Part shown: positions 11,901 to 26,900 of the stretch, in pieces | Layout of the letters: each line of letters opens with the position of its first letter | Position numbering within the stretch: position 1 is the stretch's first letter | Assembly (NCBI RefSeq): GCF_032062135.1 | Contig: NC_092864.1 | Span: 15,544,318-15,608,317, forward strand | Length of the DNA stretch: 64,000 nt | Direction of reading: 5' to 3' | Origin: Pyxicephalus adspersus | Taxonomy: Eukaryota; Chordata; Amphibia; Anura; Pyxicephalidae | Notes under the pieces: model-generated | Told to the model about the DNA's origin: nothing | What the model saw: only the letters and a program-made list of their open reading frames with translations | The model's database searches: none | Position numbers and translations under genes: made by a program

Positions 11901-14900
11901 GAAAATCCTTCAGATAATTGTTTTGCCCACAGGTGAGAGCACAAGAAGATCCTATTATATTGTGCAGCTTACTGCCTTTGTGGGAATGACCAGGATGTAG
12001 AAATTTATTTTTTCTTTGATGTCACATGCTGTAGTTTCTTTCTTTAATATTTTATCCCTACTAGCTAAAGCTTCATCTGTGGAAAAAAAGAAGGGAGATG
12101 ACACATACTTACTAAGAAACAATATTTCATATTGCTATATAAATAGATATATTCTACCCCTCATAAATGTATCATATGCACCAACTCATAAACAGTTAAT
12201 AAACACCTTTGTTTTTTTTTAATTTAATGCTTCTTTTGTGTGTTTTAGAAGAGGTCTATTGAATCAACGAGAAGAGGAGTCAAAAAGTGTTCTTGTAAGA
12301 AGTAAATAAAAGGAGGTAAATGATGTAGGTGGGAGAAAATGAAGTGGCTTAGTATTGCTATAGGGAATATATTTCTTAGAAATAAACTGTATTTGTCTTG
12401 ACTAATGTAGCATGATTTCAAAGATATCAGCGGGTACACTGATGAAATGCAGAGGCGCTTGTAGTCCTGTTGATAGAGTGGAGCAGCTTTTCTCAGTTAC
12501 TTTAAGTGTGAAAGAATATCCAAAATAGTTTTTAGGTGCTAGGGAACCTCTGCTAAAAAACTACCTATCATACATGAACATGAAAAATTGTGGTGGGAAA
12601 AAGGGAAAGTGGCAAACCTAGAGTATTTAACACTGGAGTGGATTTTCTTTTAACATCATTCTGCTCTATACAGCAAAATAGTTTTTAGCAAAAAAAAAGC
12701 ACACAAATTGAGGTTAAAAAAAATAGAAACTGTAAAATCTGTAGTATACCCAAACACCACTATTCAGTGGGAGAAAGCTCCCTTACATAGGTGGTAATGC
12801 CTCCATGTATTGGTGGTCTGTGGGAGGAAGACCCTTTACAATGAGTCGTCCTTAAATTGGTGGTTAGTGGCTCACACCCTACAAAGGTGAGTTGGGCCCT
12901 CTTACATTGGTGACCAGTTGACATACGCCTTCTAACATCAGTGGTTAGTGGCATGCCCTGTATTAAGGGTGAGATGGACCCTCTGACATTGGTGGTCAGG
13001 GAAGATGTGCCCCTTTACATTGGTGGTCAGTGGAGAAATGCCTCCTAACATTGCTGATTAGTGGAGTGCCCCTCAAAATGGGAAGAGAGAAGTCTTCCTA
13101 CATTGGTGGTCAATAGGAGATGGGCCCTCTTACATTGATGGTCAGTGGAGACATGCCCCTTCACACTGGGAGTCAGGAGAGGTGCCTCCTACATAATAGT
13201 TAGCAGAGTACCCTCATACATTTGCAGTCAGCAGAAATGGGTACTCCCTCATTGGTGGTTAGTGGGTTAAGTGCTCACTTACATTGGTGGTCAGTGGGAG
13301 ATGGGCCATCTTACATTTGTGGTCAGTGGAGTAATGACTTCTGACATTGGTGATTAATGGAGTACTCCCTCACATTTGTAGCTGCAAGAGAAAACATGCC
13401 TCTATTACACTGGCAGCTGGCGCCATAAGTGGAAGATCAATCCACTAACACTCCAGTGTTAAACCCAGAATTTTTTTTAAGCCGGGTGGGAAGAAATTGT
13501 AGGTGGGTGGCAGGCCCTGTATTGTGTTCCAACTCTTCAGTAACCATCCAAAAACAGCTGGGGGGTTACTAAAAAGTGTCGGTGGTGCTCCCAGATAATG
13601 GGGGCTGGGGAGATCACTGCACTCACTGCCCAAAGGATCCTTTTGCAAGCTCTGAAAAAAATCATGACATGATGAGAGAATGCAAATAATTTAGTAGGAT
13701 ATGGTGGGACTTGTAGGTATAAAAGCTGTATATAAACCAGTAACACAGGGGCAGTAAAATGACCTGCAGAGACAGTAGGTTACGAATTGGTATTTTTCAA
13801 AAATAAGGCCAAAGGGATACATATGATAGATTGTCAAAGAAAGAGTAATGACAATGGGGCAATCTGGGGCTTATAGCTTACAAACAATGCGGAGAGAGAA
13901 TTAAGTTTAGCATGCTGGTACTTATAATTTTAAAGACACAGAAGTGAGGCCAGTAGGCTGTTTGACAGTACCTCCATTGGTCCCAACTAATTGGCCCATC
14001 TGTGCCTGCTAGTAGCCTGGTCTTGGTGACACCATATTTCTTTGGCCACATTAGCACACCACCTTTGTCCCTTTTTCCTTACTAGATGATTCGAAATAAT
14101 ATGACAAACCCCATCTAGGGATATCCTCTATGGATGAGAGAATATGAGACTACAAAAAGGAAAGGCTCATTCATGTCACCCTGATGTGGTCATTATTATA
14201 AGTACTTGGAAATTCTTGGATGTTACTGGTCAGAACATTGGTCATTAACCTGCCCCCCCCCAGGGTAACCATTCATAAAACTTCACTGTATAATCTGTTA
14301 TTGCAATATAAATTAGCTATGGACCTTTGTTAGTGGAAAACACAATACTGACCGATCTACAGAAACTTTTATTGTAACAAGTATACAGCATGATGATGTG
14401 GTGAAATAAGGATTGCGAACTAGTAACAATATTGAAAAAACGTTTGTTATATTTAACATTTCCTAAATCTTTTCAATATAAATAATAAAAAATAAATGTT
14501 GATACAACAAAAGCTTATCGTGTGACTTCAGGGGAAGCTGAGGATCACAGATTATTCAGAAAGGTCAAACTGCAGTGGCAAGAATGGCTATCACAATAAT
14601 ACTGCTACTAATGACAACCATTTACTCCAGTAATCTGAGCTGTGAATCCCTGGAGAGCGTCTCCACAATCATATCAGTGCATCTGCAGGTGAGCAGCTGG
14701 AAGAACTGATGTGAAGGACATTTAAACAAGCAACAGTGACTCAGTGTATATCAGGGCATCCCCACAGCTGTGCACTGTGCTGAAATGTCAGGAAGACCTG
14801 TACTGTACCCATAATTATCTGTGTCTGCACTAATTTCACTGTGGAAAAGCTGAGTCTACATTGAGCTTCACCCGGTTGGTTTATGAGGATGTTATGGTTG

Positions 14901-17900
14901 GACAACTTGCGGAGGAACTGCAAGTCTTGGTACATGCTTAAGGTGCCCTCACCTAATGTGCCTTGGTATAACACCACAAATTTCTACTATGGCTCTTTAC
15001 AATATTGAAGGGGTCTGAACCCAGAACCTCATCCAGTGTATGACTTAAGATCGGATAAATATAATCTGTGTATTTTTTTACATGGATTGCCCTGTAAAAG
15101 TCATATTTCCTCCTCTTGTGTCACCGCTAGTATTGGTTTGCCATCTGCAACCCCCATTTAATTTACAGTGCTGTGTAATATGTTGATGGTTTATACATAA
15201 AGTTTAATAATATTGTCTCTGTTCCTGTAATTCTGTAAAGCTTAACTTCTTACATTATTGGATTGCATTGCACTATATTTGGAGCAGTTGGGTAAAATGT
15301 AAGCAAAATGTACTGGTTAGAAGTTATATATCTGAAAAACCTAGCTAGATTGCTTTAAGCATTATTTTGGAATTTGGTCACAAGGTACACTGGGCGAATC
15401 CATAAAACCAATGTTAGCAAATTAGGTACAGTAATACAGGTTACTGTTTTGCTCATTTGTCTGTTAAAATTGCAAATGATCAGGTTTAGATGGATTGTAC
15501 TGTTTTCTAAAAGGGAACAAGGAAGGACCTTGAAAGTAACTTTACCATGGCACATCTAATATGTCTATTCTGACTGGTTCTCTTCTAAAACATGTTATGG
15601 ATAGGTTTGTCTAGAATATTCAGCACAGATTTTGTCTATTATTACTTTATAACATATGTATTTACTGCCCCTTAGTGGCTAGTTTAGGTAGTACAGCAAT
15701 TTATAGATTGATAGAAGGATGAATATTGTATTATCACTAATCACCTTATTGATCACCAAACCTCCAGGCTGACTTGCAGCCAAGAATGAAACAGAAATAC
15801 AATACTACTCATCCTTTATGTACAAAAGGATATTGAGAGATAAAGTGGAGGAAGGAAGGAACAAATATATTATCTTGCTGTTTGCTGAAACACATTAATT
15901 TGGAGAAATTGAATCTTAATCACCTCTATATGTTTTAGCTTTTATTGTCTATAGAGTAACTGGCCAAAAAGAAAAAAAGTTTATAACTAGAACTGTAAAA
16001 TGCCTGGTCTGCATTTTAAAATACTGTCTTTAATAGCATAATACCAGCCTAATTCTGGTATCTAGGTCCACCCTATTTTTCTCATTAAAAATACTGAGCT
16101 AAGCTTGCAAGTTTACAGACCACTGACCAGTATCTGACCTTTAGGGTGCCTAGATTTTTACCTACATAATTGGCTTTCCTTTAATGTTTATGGGCAAAAA
16201 TACTTACGTTTCTCTTGCAACCCCCAGCTGCTACAAGCTGCTACTGGTCACGTGCCCAAAGTGTTGCTTACATGATCTCGGTTTAAATTTGGGGAAGTTG
16301 GATTCAATCTGTATCTGATTCTCCCCATCAACAAAGATCATGTTTTGTCTAAGCATTTGTGCAGTCATAAGAGAGGAAGAAGCCACATGATGTCCTTGCA
16401 ACCAGAAGTAGCAATTATTATAAATTGCTCCCAGGGAACGAAGGGATAGAAGAGGGAATAAAACAAAGGGTTATGTGGTGATTCTGTTTTATTGAGATTT
16501 ATTTTAACATTGAATATTAAACTAGAAAATGTGGAGATCATAATAAATTTGTCTCTATAATATTATAACACTGAAATGGGAAAATGGCATACCTGAGACG
16601 ACCTCTTGTTTGTTGGTCCGAGGTCTAAGAATCTGCCGCAGGAGGTGACCAGCACTCTGCAAGGTCTGCCAACCACTCAAAGTCAGAATCACAACTTGTT
16701 CAGCTTCAGGATCTATGGGAGAAGGTTGCCTAGATAGCATGTCCAACACTGCACTGCTTGGGTCAGGAACAGCATACAAACTTCCACCTGTCATAGGCAA
16801 AGCACCATTAGTCGGGAAGCCTTTTACTCAAACAATGAGTGCAACAACAACAAAGCTTGAATATTGTTTTACAAATGCATGGCATGTGATTGGAAACGTC
16901 TATGTAAAACAAAACAATGTTAACAATTTGGAGATTCATGTATATATTTAAAGTAAAACCTGTAGCCAGGCTAAGGACATTCTTATCATGTTTCTTATTT
17001 CTAAAAAGCAGTAGCTCTAGGAACTGTGGAGTCATTCATCCTCACAAATCAGACTCAAAAAGTCAGATTGCTTAACATCTTACATTACTGGCTGTTTGTT
17101 ACATCAGAACACTGGCAGGCTGCTCAATTTTTCCAGCGACAGGATGAGATTAGGTTTAGTGCCGTAGGTTTAAGGATGGGTTTCTTTATAGTAAGTGCAG
17201 CTATAGAGGTCAGTGATGGCTTGTCTTTAAATGCATTTACTGCATGTTAAAAATATATAAGTAAACAATCATCCATGACCTGGCTGTAGGTCCACGGTAA
17301 AGGGTCAGTCTACAAATATGAAAAAATCAGGGATTCAGAAAGAGATCTCTAAACACCTTATTATGGCTGGTGGGCCTGTTGGATGTCCAAGGAGGGAGGT
17401 TACACATTTTATCCTGAAGTAAACTAAAAGTTAAATCTGTGCATCTGCCAGTCGCTTCACAGGGAAGAATGTACTTGTAAACGATGGTGTCTGTTAAGTC
17501 AGGCCATGTCAGAACAGGCAAGGCAAAGGAGGCAGCTTCTCTGTGCCTGGTGAAATCCTAAGTAATATAAATTGAAGGCATGAGAGCTACAAAATTGATA
17601 CCTTGCAAAAAATCCTGATCAGCCTTACTCCATCTCTGAGAAGAAAGAAGGAGTAGAAACCCCCCAGGTTAGTGAAAACACCCAAAATAGCAGAGAAGGC
17701 TGAGAGAGAAGCAGAGAATATGGTGGGCAGATCTCATCAATTGAATTCAGGAATAGGTTTTCAGTTGACCAGTTCCCTCTAAGACTGAAACATCACTTTT
17801 TGGTGAAATGAACCCATAACAAGTAAACTTTTAAAGCATAAGCAAGTTACCGAGCCCCTGTAGCAGAATGTCCGAATAGGGCACTGCATGGAAACACAAT

Positions 17901-20900
17901 GTGGGATCCAGATCACCAGGGCAAGGCAGGCTGCCCCGGATTACCCCGAGCAGGCCCTGTTCAGCCAGATCATTCATTAATCCTGGAAGAGAGGAGATTG
18001 TTATAAGAACTAAACAGGTCATATACAAGTCACTTCTTTGGACCCAAGCCAATCGTAGTGCTATCCTTAATAGAACATACAACATATATATTACAAATTA
18101 TGAGTGGAGCTGTGATGTGATCTGCCACCCATTTCTTTAGTAGCTTGTATTTATAGGTTAAGTAAATGCTAACTAGACACATACAATATGTCACAATGCA
18201 GAATGTGAACGATATTTAATTCCCTTAACACAAAGGAAGTGCAATTTCAAAAAACATATGATATCTAGCTAGCCTGAAAACACAGAGAGAATTTTACAGA
18301 CTAGATTAAACTAGACTAGTAAAACTTTAGCTAAATGACAAATGGTTGGCCAAAGCCCTGTATATCAAAAACAATATCATATCCCATCCAATTATAGCTA
18401 TATATATATAAAACCATGGGAATACAACTGAGAGACAGGAAAAGGAGTAATGTCACCATATATCAAAAGGTGTCTAAACTAGAAATATGGCAGATTGACC
18501 ATTGACCATTATAATTTTAAAATATTAGAAATACCTTTGGATATTGCATTTTATTGATTAACTTTAGACTAATATTTGCATAAAAGAATGGATAAGAGCG
18601 TTCACATGGACTGACCTTGCACAAGGGCTGGTGTGTGGTGTCCAGCATTCTCCCGTCTAAGCAGGAGGAGGAAGCAGTGAAGTCGTCGCTGTGGGAGAGT
18701 GTTGCAAAGTTCCCCCTCTAGTTGGGTTGAAGGCTTATTAGGGCAGAAAACTGAAACCTGTAAAGTGTCATAACATAGATCAGCAATGAAACCTGTAATA
18801 TACTAATGATGTGATTCATCCATCATGTATTTTGTTTTTTTAAATGCTTGCAAAAATAATTAGTAGAAGATAAATGTCTTGTTTAATACTACACCTGACT
18901 GGAAGACATGTTCATCATGGCAGCACGCTTAGAAGTGAAATGAAGATTCCTGAGACCGTGAATGTTGAAACCTCGCTGGCAGCATGTGTGAATTATATCT
19001 CCATAAGCATATGGTGGTATGGCAGGGGAAACTGTGAGAAATATGTCTCCTAGAGGAGCCAAGAAATACATGAATATATTAATGTCAGAACTCCTGACAT
19101 TGAAGGGTCAACTTGACAGACCAACATATAATGCTTTACCAATAGCTATTGTTTATCTTTTTTTGTTTTATTAAGCTCCAGCGCATTCCAAAATGCTTTA
19201 CAAAGCATACAAACCATTCACATAATTTGTTTGGCCACCGCCAGGTAAATTTCTAGGTATAAGGGACATAAGCAAGTTGATTTGGGTATCACATAGAGGA
19301 GAGGTGCTATTACAGTCCCCTCACACCCAACAAACTTCCTGATTCCCTGTAAACTTTAAGCTACTCTTCCCCTTACTACCCCAATATGGAGAGTATCTGT
19401 CCCAGCAAGGGAAGGTTCATCTGTGAATGTCCAATCTTCCCACTTTACAGTTGAGACTGCCACATGCTGAAATAGGTAAGCTATGGCTATTACATTAAAC
19501 CAGACTTTGCAAATGGAAGAACGAAGAGAAGAAGTGGCTAGGAGGCAGGTGCCTGGATCTCCAAATCTACCATAGAAGGGCCTTAGCCACAGTATCTTTT
19601 AGTTGGATGTTCTTTTCACAGTCATATACATGCACCATTATAGATGTTCCATTATAGATGTTCCATTATAGATGTATACATATACATGCACCATTATAGA
19701 TGATCCTTGCCATGTTTGGTTCCTTTCACTCACCCTTTATTATCATTATTATTACACAGTATTTACATAGCGCCGACATATTACACAGCGCTTTACAAGT
19801 CCAAACTAGTGTCACTAACTGTCCCTCACAATCTAATGTCCCTAGCTCAGTCATATCTAATACAGTCAATTTTGGAGGAAGCCTGGAGGAGTCCTGGCTG
19901 ACATTCAAACCTGGGACCTAGCACTGCAAAGGCCAGAGTGCTAACCACTGAGCCACCACGTTGTTAATGTCTTATGGGGAAAGAGAGTGTGAAAAAAAAC
20001 CCAACTAACATTGAAGAACACATCTGACCCTCCTGAAAGTGTTGAATGCTGAAGATGATTCCTGACACTGCAGCTCTGGAATGGATGAGAAGAGAGAATG
20101 GGCTCCTGAAGATGTGAGTATGAGTGAGTATGATACAGTCTTTCATTGTCGGATTACTAAATTTAAGTCTATAGAGATCTGACAGGATTACTTTAAAAGG
20201 ATATACTACAGTATCAAAAGACCATGCTGGGTTTAACACTTGTCACCAAAGAACAGGAAAATGGAGCTAAAGTGAACATGGGTTCACAAAAAAAAAAAAG
20301 AAAAAAAGAAAAAACAATAAAAAAAAATATTGCATGGGCTAAGGAATCTTAGTTTCGGCAACATCCAGATAAAAGGGTCAAAACATCATAAATGAAGTTA
20401 TCCATACTGTCTTAAGTGGACAGTCCTGGTTGGTGGTGCAATTAAGTGAGGAATCGTTTTTTGGAGCACTTTAGGCTTGATGCAATGCAGATAAAATTAA
20501 ATGTCACAACAGATTTCAATATTCTTGAACATGTCACAAATGCCATGTGACTAGATATTTTCACTGAGAGAAAGATTATGAAAATACACACACCCCTGGA
20601 GAGACCAGAAATTGCTTTTTGGTGAACTTCAACTTTTAATCATAGATGTTAAAAACTATTTTAACTTTTGTATAAAAGATGAACAAGCCAGTATACAGGT
20701 ATATAGACAGGAGACAATTTGTATAAGATCTAGAGATTTATGTCCAGATGAATAAATGATAATGCTTTTTATAGGCAGTATCTGACAACTGCAAATTTCC
20801 ATCAGTCAACCAGTCTCCGGGCAATCTAAAAATTGATTATTTAGGTTGATGGCTATTTTTCCAGAGAAAAGACCTTTTCCAGGGGGTTGTTTGCCAGAGT

Positions 20901-23900
20901 TCAGCAAACTGCAGCAAAGACACAGTCCTTTGGTGTTTTGCTTTGATGAAAATGATGCTCAATGTAAAATATCTCTGCAGGGCAGACCCTGAATGCCATA
21001 TACTTACCTCACCTGCATTAACTTGCTAATTTCTGCTCCTGCTCATGACTGGTGTCAGTGACCCAGGGTTATATGCTCTAAATGTCATGCATTCTTGACA
21101 GCTGGAGAGAAGCAAAGGAACTGTGAGGGAGCACAGTTATAGGGAGTATTTGATGATTGAGGGGTGTCCATTTTAAAGACAATATTGCTTTGCAATGTTA
21201 GAAAAGGTTTCAGTTTCTTTTTAAAAGATGTTTTGCTGAGTGCAGTAACCATTTGATTGGTTTACCAGAATGCAACAAGACAGACAAGCACCTGTCTGTT
21301 TCACAGCAGAGCTCCAATGAAATGCTCATTTGGACTGGTGCTTACATGCCACACTGAAGCCAATGTTCTCTAATGCAGGGCTTTGACTGGCTAGGTCAAC
21401 AAAAAACACCCATGATAAAGGATCCCATGAACACTATACATTTTCTTAGGAAAGAGAAAAAATATGTTTAATTTCAAACATGACATCTCTAGCCTTAATC
21501 TTCCACAGGTAGGAATGTGTAAATTGGAATTTGAATACTGGAGCTCTGATAACAATATACTTTTTACAACACAAGCTAAACAGAAATATATTGGGTGAAT
21601 AAGAAACATTTACATGCAATATTTTTGATTTATATTATATATCATTATTATACCCTATATGTTAATATTATTTATGCATATCAATCCCTTTAAAAGAACA
21701 TACATTATTCCTGTGGCCATGTCCTAGCCGGAAACAAACAACCCTGATGTGTTATACCTACCCCGAGTTGTGGCGGTAAGCAGAGAAGGAGGCCGGCCTA
21801 AATTTGACTCCTGGGCAATGCAGTGTTTATCTGCGGGGCTCTGAGATCTGAGACAGTAAGACAAAATAGACATTAAATCATTATAACAAATCTTTCACAC
21901 ATATAATGACATTGCAACATAAAGTGGGTTCTGTTTATCCAATTAAGAATTTTTATACCTCCCTCTAGGTGGATTCTGAATGCCAATCTTCATACTGTCA
22001 TTATTTGTTATTCTCCCCCCGAACCACAGGCTCAGGTCTCTCAGAATTTGCCCTGAAGTGCGGGAATAATGCAGCAGAGGCTTTTCTTTTGTCTGACCAT
22101 AAACTGCACTTAGTGAATTCTGGTCTGTCAGTCGGGCAAGCATGGGATCAGAAGGACCAGATATGTTCCCTAGTAGTTTCAGTGCATTAGGTCCACGCAA
22201 AGCCAAGGCCAGGACAGGAGAGTTCTGTGTGTCCTCAACTGCGTTAGAACAAAAAAAACAGTGATCCAATAAAATTGGATATAATGTTTTTTTAATATAA
22301 ACTTTAGGCACAATAATTACAAGCATGACATACCTTTACCAGACTTTGACTGGAGAGCAGGGGTTTGTAGGTAGAGCAGTCTTAGACCACACACATCCAG
22401 GCCATTTGTAAGAATAAGATGGAGGGTGTGGTGAAACGCAAAAGGGAATCGAAGTAGAGTGTCAAACAATAAGACAGGCACAACCTAATTGGAGAATGGG
22501 ATAGAAAATTAAAGAGTACAGGAACACTACCAATAAACCCTTATTTGGTCCCATTTGTTCTGTTAAAGCCAAAACCTGAGCAAAACTTACCTATTCAGAG
22601 GGGTTCCCCCTGCACTGCAAAGTGCTCTTATTTATATAGGGGACATTTAAAAACAGTTTTCCTTATCCCTTGCTACTTTGGGCTTTATCACAGCTGCACA
22701 ACCTGTCCTCCAAAAATGTTTCTCCTTCCCGCTCAGTCAGGCAAAGCTGATGTTATCATTTACAATGCAGGATAAGCAGTCCTGTATTGTAAGTGAGGAC
22801 ATCAATGGCCTTCCCGAACCTGGAGCATCAGAGAGAAAAAGATAATTAAAATTGCTTTTAACGCTCCCCCTTTCCAGACAACAATTAGGAAATTACTCAA
22901 ATGACCCCAAGGCAGTTATAATGTAGCCAAATTCCAGCTATACCATTATATATGGTTTTTTTTTGTTTGTTTTCAAGGACCTGTTAATATGTTTTTTTTC
23001 AGATGCTTTTATAATGTTTTTGTAGTCGTGTCCTAGGGCAAAAACTTTGCTTCTCTATAGATACAGCAAGTTGAGGAAGCATTTTCAACCCAATACAGGA
23101 AAAGAGTTACAAGCAGACTACATAGGCTGAAGTACAATTAAAAAAAAATAAAAAAAATATTGAAGGTACTACATCTATGGATTATTAAGCTGCAATAAAG
23201 TACATGTTTGGTTTTTGGGATTTAATACACTTTGAGTTAGCAATCTGGTTGGATGCTAGGGGTCACAGATATACTTTGACTTTTATCTTTATAAACAATG
23301 TTCAGTGTTTCTGTCCATGAGAGGCACCTCACCTCAAGGTCACTGTCAGTGGGGACATTAAGAGATAATGGACACAGCTTCTCTTCAGTCTCAAGTGTCT
23401 GCCAGAAGAATCCAGAAGATGCTGAGAACACTTTATCCACTGCCTAGTAACAAAAGAGAATATTCTATAACAGCAAAAACAGGATCAGTCATCAGCAGCA
23501 AATGTATTATATTTTTTTATACCACTAACGATACCCCAATGGACTGGGTTGTGTTGCTAAATTTAGGTGAAAGGAAATCATATTAAACAATTTTCATATA
23601 TTAGTGTCATAAATGATTGACTGTAGCAGTGAATCACCAATCAAATAGTAGCGATTGTGCCACTTCTGATGCCAGTACAGCTGACAGGGTGGGTTGGTAG
23701 TAGAAACTTCCCATAACACCAGGACCTTTCCTTCTGCCCTAGAGGCTCCTGGAAAGCACAGGACTTCCCTACGCCATGCTTATTAAAGTGGAAGTCCCAC
23801 AAATGATTTACCAATTAAACTCCTGCACACAATGTGGAAAAAAAAGTGCCATGGGACCTGCAACTGGGAAGGAAGGCAGCACAGTGGTAGGTCGGCATAC

Positions 23901-26900
23901 CATAGAGTAAAAGTATTTAGTAACTTCATGTCAGAAGGTCATTACCATCAGTGAAGATTTATTTCTCCAGTAAGTGTTTTTCTGAGCAAACATTTTTCAG
24001 TGTCATGTGGCTACATAACATATTGTAATTTGTGTTCCTTACCTCAGGGTCAGGATTAAGCACTGCAACGCTACTCAATTTTACAGCTGGAACACCCACA
24101 TTCAATGGAAAGAGCTGATCCTGCAGGTGAAGACTAAGTTCCTCGCTCCACCAGGTGACGCTCTGCAGAGTTCTAGGTGACAGGAACAGCAACATCTGCT
24201 GGTAGAAGCTCGAGGTTCCTCGTAGCCGTGTTTTGCCCTGGATAGATTTAACATACTTTTATACATATTTCTCAGGTTTCCTATAAAGAGACTCTATCAT
24301 AAGACCTTTCTCTGAAACAAAAACATTCCTGAAAGATATATTTTTAACTTTTTAAGCAGGATTTTTACCTAAAAAGTCTCTTCTGCATAGACATTCAAAA
24401 GCCCCAAGAGGGAACCCAACCGAAAAGTGCAAGACCATGTGTTGAGGTATGGCTTTTACCAGAGCCCTATTGCACGAGTGTTGTGCAGTGTATATATTAC
24501 ATTTTCAATACCTTATGTTTTTGTGTTTTGGGACTTGGGTGAGCTCCTGCATGCTTGGGTGATACACATGCATAAAGTGCCAATCCTTCCTCCCGCCATA
24601 CTTGTTGAAGCCCCAACACCTGGAAAGGGACCTCATCTTCGCTTTGAAGATTTAAAGGTGACACCTAAATAAAACACAACCAACAAGTACAATAAAAAGG
24701 ACAAGGAGGACAGAATTAAAAGGGCAAATATAGCCAAAGGATTAAACATACAACGAAAACACACAATAAATGGGAATTTGTGGAATAATGCACATGGTCT
24801 AACAACCCACCTACAGCTGTGGCGCACAGACAAAATATCCTCCCCCTTACCAGCATTATTATTACACAGTATTTATATTGCACCTACATATTACGCAGCA
24901 CTTTACAAAGTCCATAGTCATGTCAGTGGCTGTCCCTCTAAGGAGCTCACAATCTAATGTCCCTACCATAGTCATATGTCAATAATACAGTCTATGGAGA
25001 AGCCCATTAACCTAACTGCATGTTTTTGGAATGTGGGAGGACACGCAAACAGGGGGAGAACCTACAAACTCCATGCAGATAGTGTCCTGGCTGAGATTTG
25101 AACCTGGGACCTAGCACTGCAAAGACCAGAGTGCTAACCACAGAAGCCTTCAGTTTTTATACAAGCAGAGGGCTGGAAGTGCAAAATTCAAATGCCTTGA
25201 CTGCAGAAATGCATACTGTCCTAAGTATCACTCACAAGTAATGCTAAGCCTTCATGATTGAAAAAAAATGTTCCAATGAATAAAAGAGGTTGGCAGGAGA
25301 CAGTCAGGCTGAGTACAAAAGGTCTGGATGTTGTGGGACATGCTGAAGCCAAAAATAAGGCAGGCTGGGTCTGACTTACTGTGTCTTCTAATGCACATTG
25401 TGAGAAGCTCCAAGTGTACAGTGGAATTAATGCAAATAATTTTAGTACAGAAGAGAAACCTGTACAACTGTACAAGACTAATGGGTAGGCTAGAGGCTAG
25501 CTTTAAGCAAGACAGACTAAAATGTTCACTCACCAAGGAGATGAGCCAAACAAGCAAAGTGTGGTAAATGTTTGCCTGTGTGAGAGAAGAGGCTCCAAAT
25601 CGACTGCTATGCTGGGTTGGCAGGAATAATTTTCCACAACTTGACAGCCATATAGTGAGGAGTAACATCTCCTCCCTGCTACACCTAGGCAATGTGTCCA
25701 CTTCTGGGCTGTATGATGCCTCCTGTAAAATAAAGCATAAAAGATTTAAAATACACACCAAGTACAATCTGCCCAATTCTCAGCTGTCATTGGAGGATTG
25801 GCTGTTAAGTAGGATGCATAGAAAGTGTTCTGTGTTTTTGGAATTGTCATGAGTTGATAGTTCATATTGAAGATGCACTCCAAGCAGTACTCAACCTGTG
25901 GAAAGTATGAGTGGTTGGAATAAAAACTAAGGATAATGCCAATTGTGTAGCTGGATATAGAAAATCACTAACACTCCAAAAAATATTTTTTTTACACTTT
26001 TATTGGTGAAATAAACATCACATCAGCCAATGTTTCTGGACCTTACAGACTTCCTCAGGACATAGGTCATAGTGACTATGAGTGGAAGGAACCCTGTGAG
26101 GCCTGTGACATCACTTGATCTTACAGGTGATGCATACTTCACAAGAAAGGTGAAAATTTCTGTTTCAATACCTTGACAAAGTGTACCAGTTAGTATGGTG
26201 CTTTAATGGCTGAACAATCAGTTGCTGGTAATATAGTGTCACTAGCTGGAGTGGTGACCCCTTTTCAAGAATGAAGTCACCAGAATGTTGAAGTGTTTAT
26301 CTCAATTCTATTATCTACATATATTACATATCCCATATGCCCAAATTAAAGGGGTCCAACAGACATATTTGGATTACATTTAAATGAAGCTTTTTAATTT
26401 TATTTATCATAATAAAACCAGGAAAAGATGTGCACAATTACTCCTTTTGCAGGAAGCTCTATCCTTGGTGTCCCATTGCTCACTTTATTACTGTTGCTAT
26501 ATCCCTGTCTTATAGTAGACTATATGGACGCTATGTGCTGCCACAGACAATTCCAAGCAAGGGTTTCTAAAATAGTTATATATATTAGTTATATAGTAAA
26601 ATCAGCTCACAGCAGAGATTGAAAAATTAAACCCGCTTTAATCGTGTAAGTAATATTAACCCTTGGTATAGGTGGAAAAATAAACCCCTGTCAGCAATAC
26701 ATATCTCCATTGATTGGTGTCAACGGTGTATTAATAACCCGCTTCAGCAATAATAATAATAATCATTGTATCAGTGGAGTAAATGTAGAGCTTCTTTTGC
26801 AATAGATACTCCTATTCATGGGTATTCATTGGTAACTTACCTGAAGTCCCCCTCCCTATGCCTATCAGGTTGAAGAATAATCTTAGGAGATCATCATTTG

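Larger units (their letters stand above)
9566..16592. other. Large DNAAF8 intron (7.0 kb), repeats and unassigned sequence
   Basis: The longest intron of the reconstructed gene. It holds a minisatellite (12770-13420) and a short plus-strand open segment with a signal-peptide-like start (14584-14688), otherwise AT-rich sequence in which I see no exon. No DNAAF8 exon is required here, because phase is continuous from 16593 to 9565. Confidence 0.7.

Noticed and set aside
2053..25722. NDK-like half as a separate gene downstream of a 520-aa-type DNAAF8
   Set aside because: Phase is continuous across the junction, no in-frame stop or poly(A) signal follows exon 27137-27284, and no start codon context precedes exon 25534-25722. 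Kept as one gene, with the test given in the findings.
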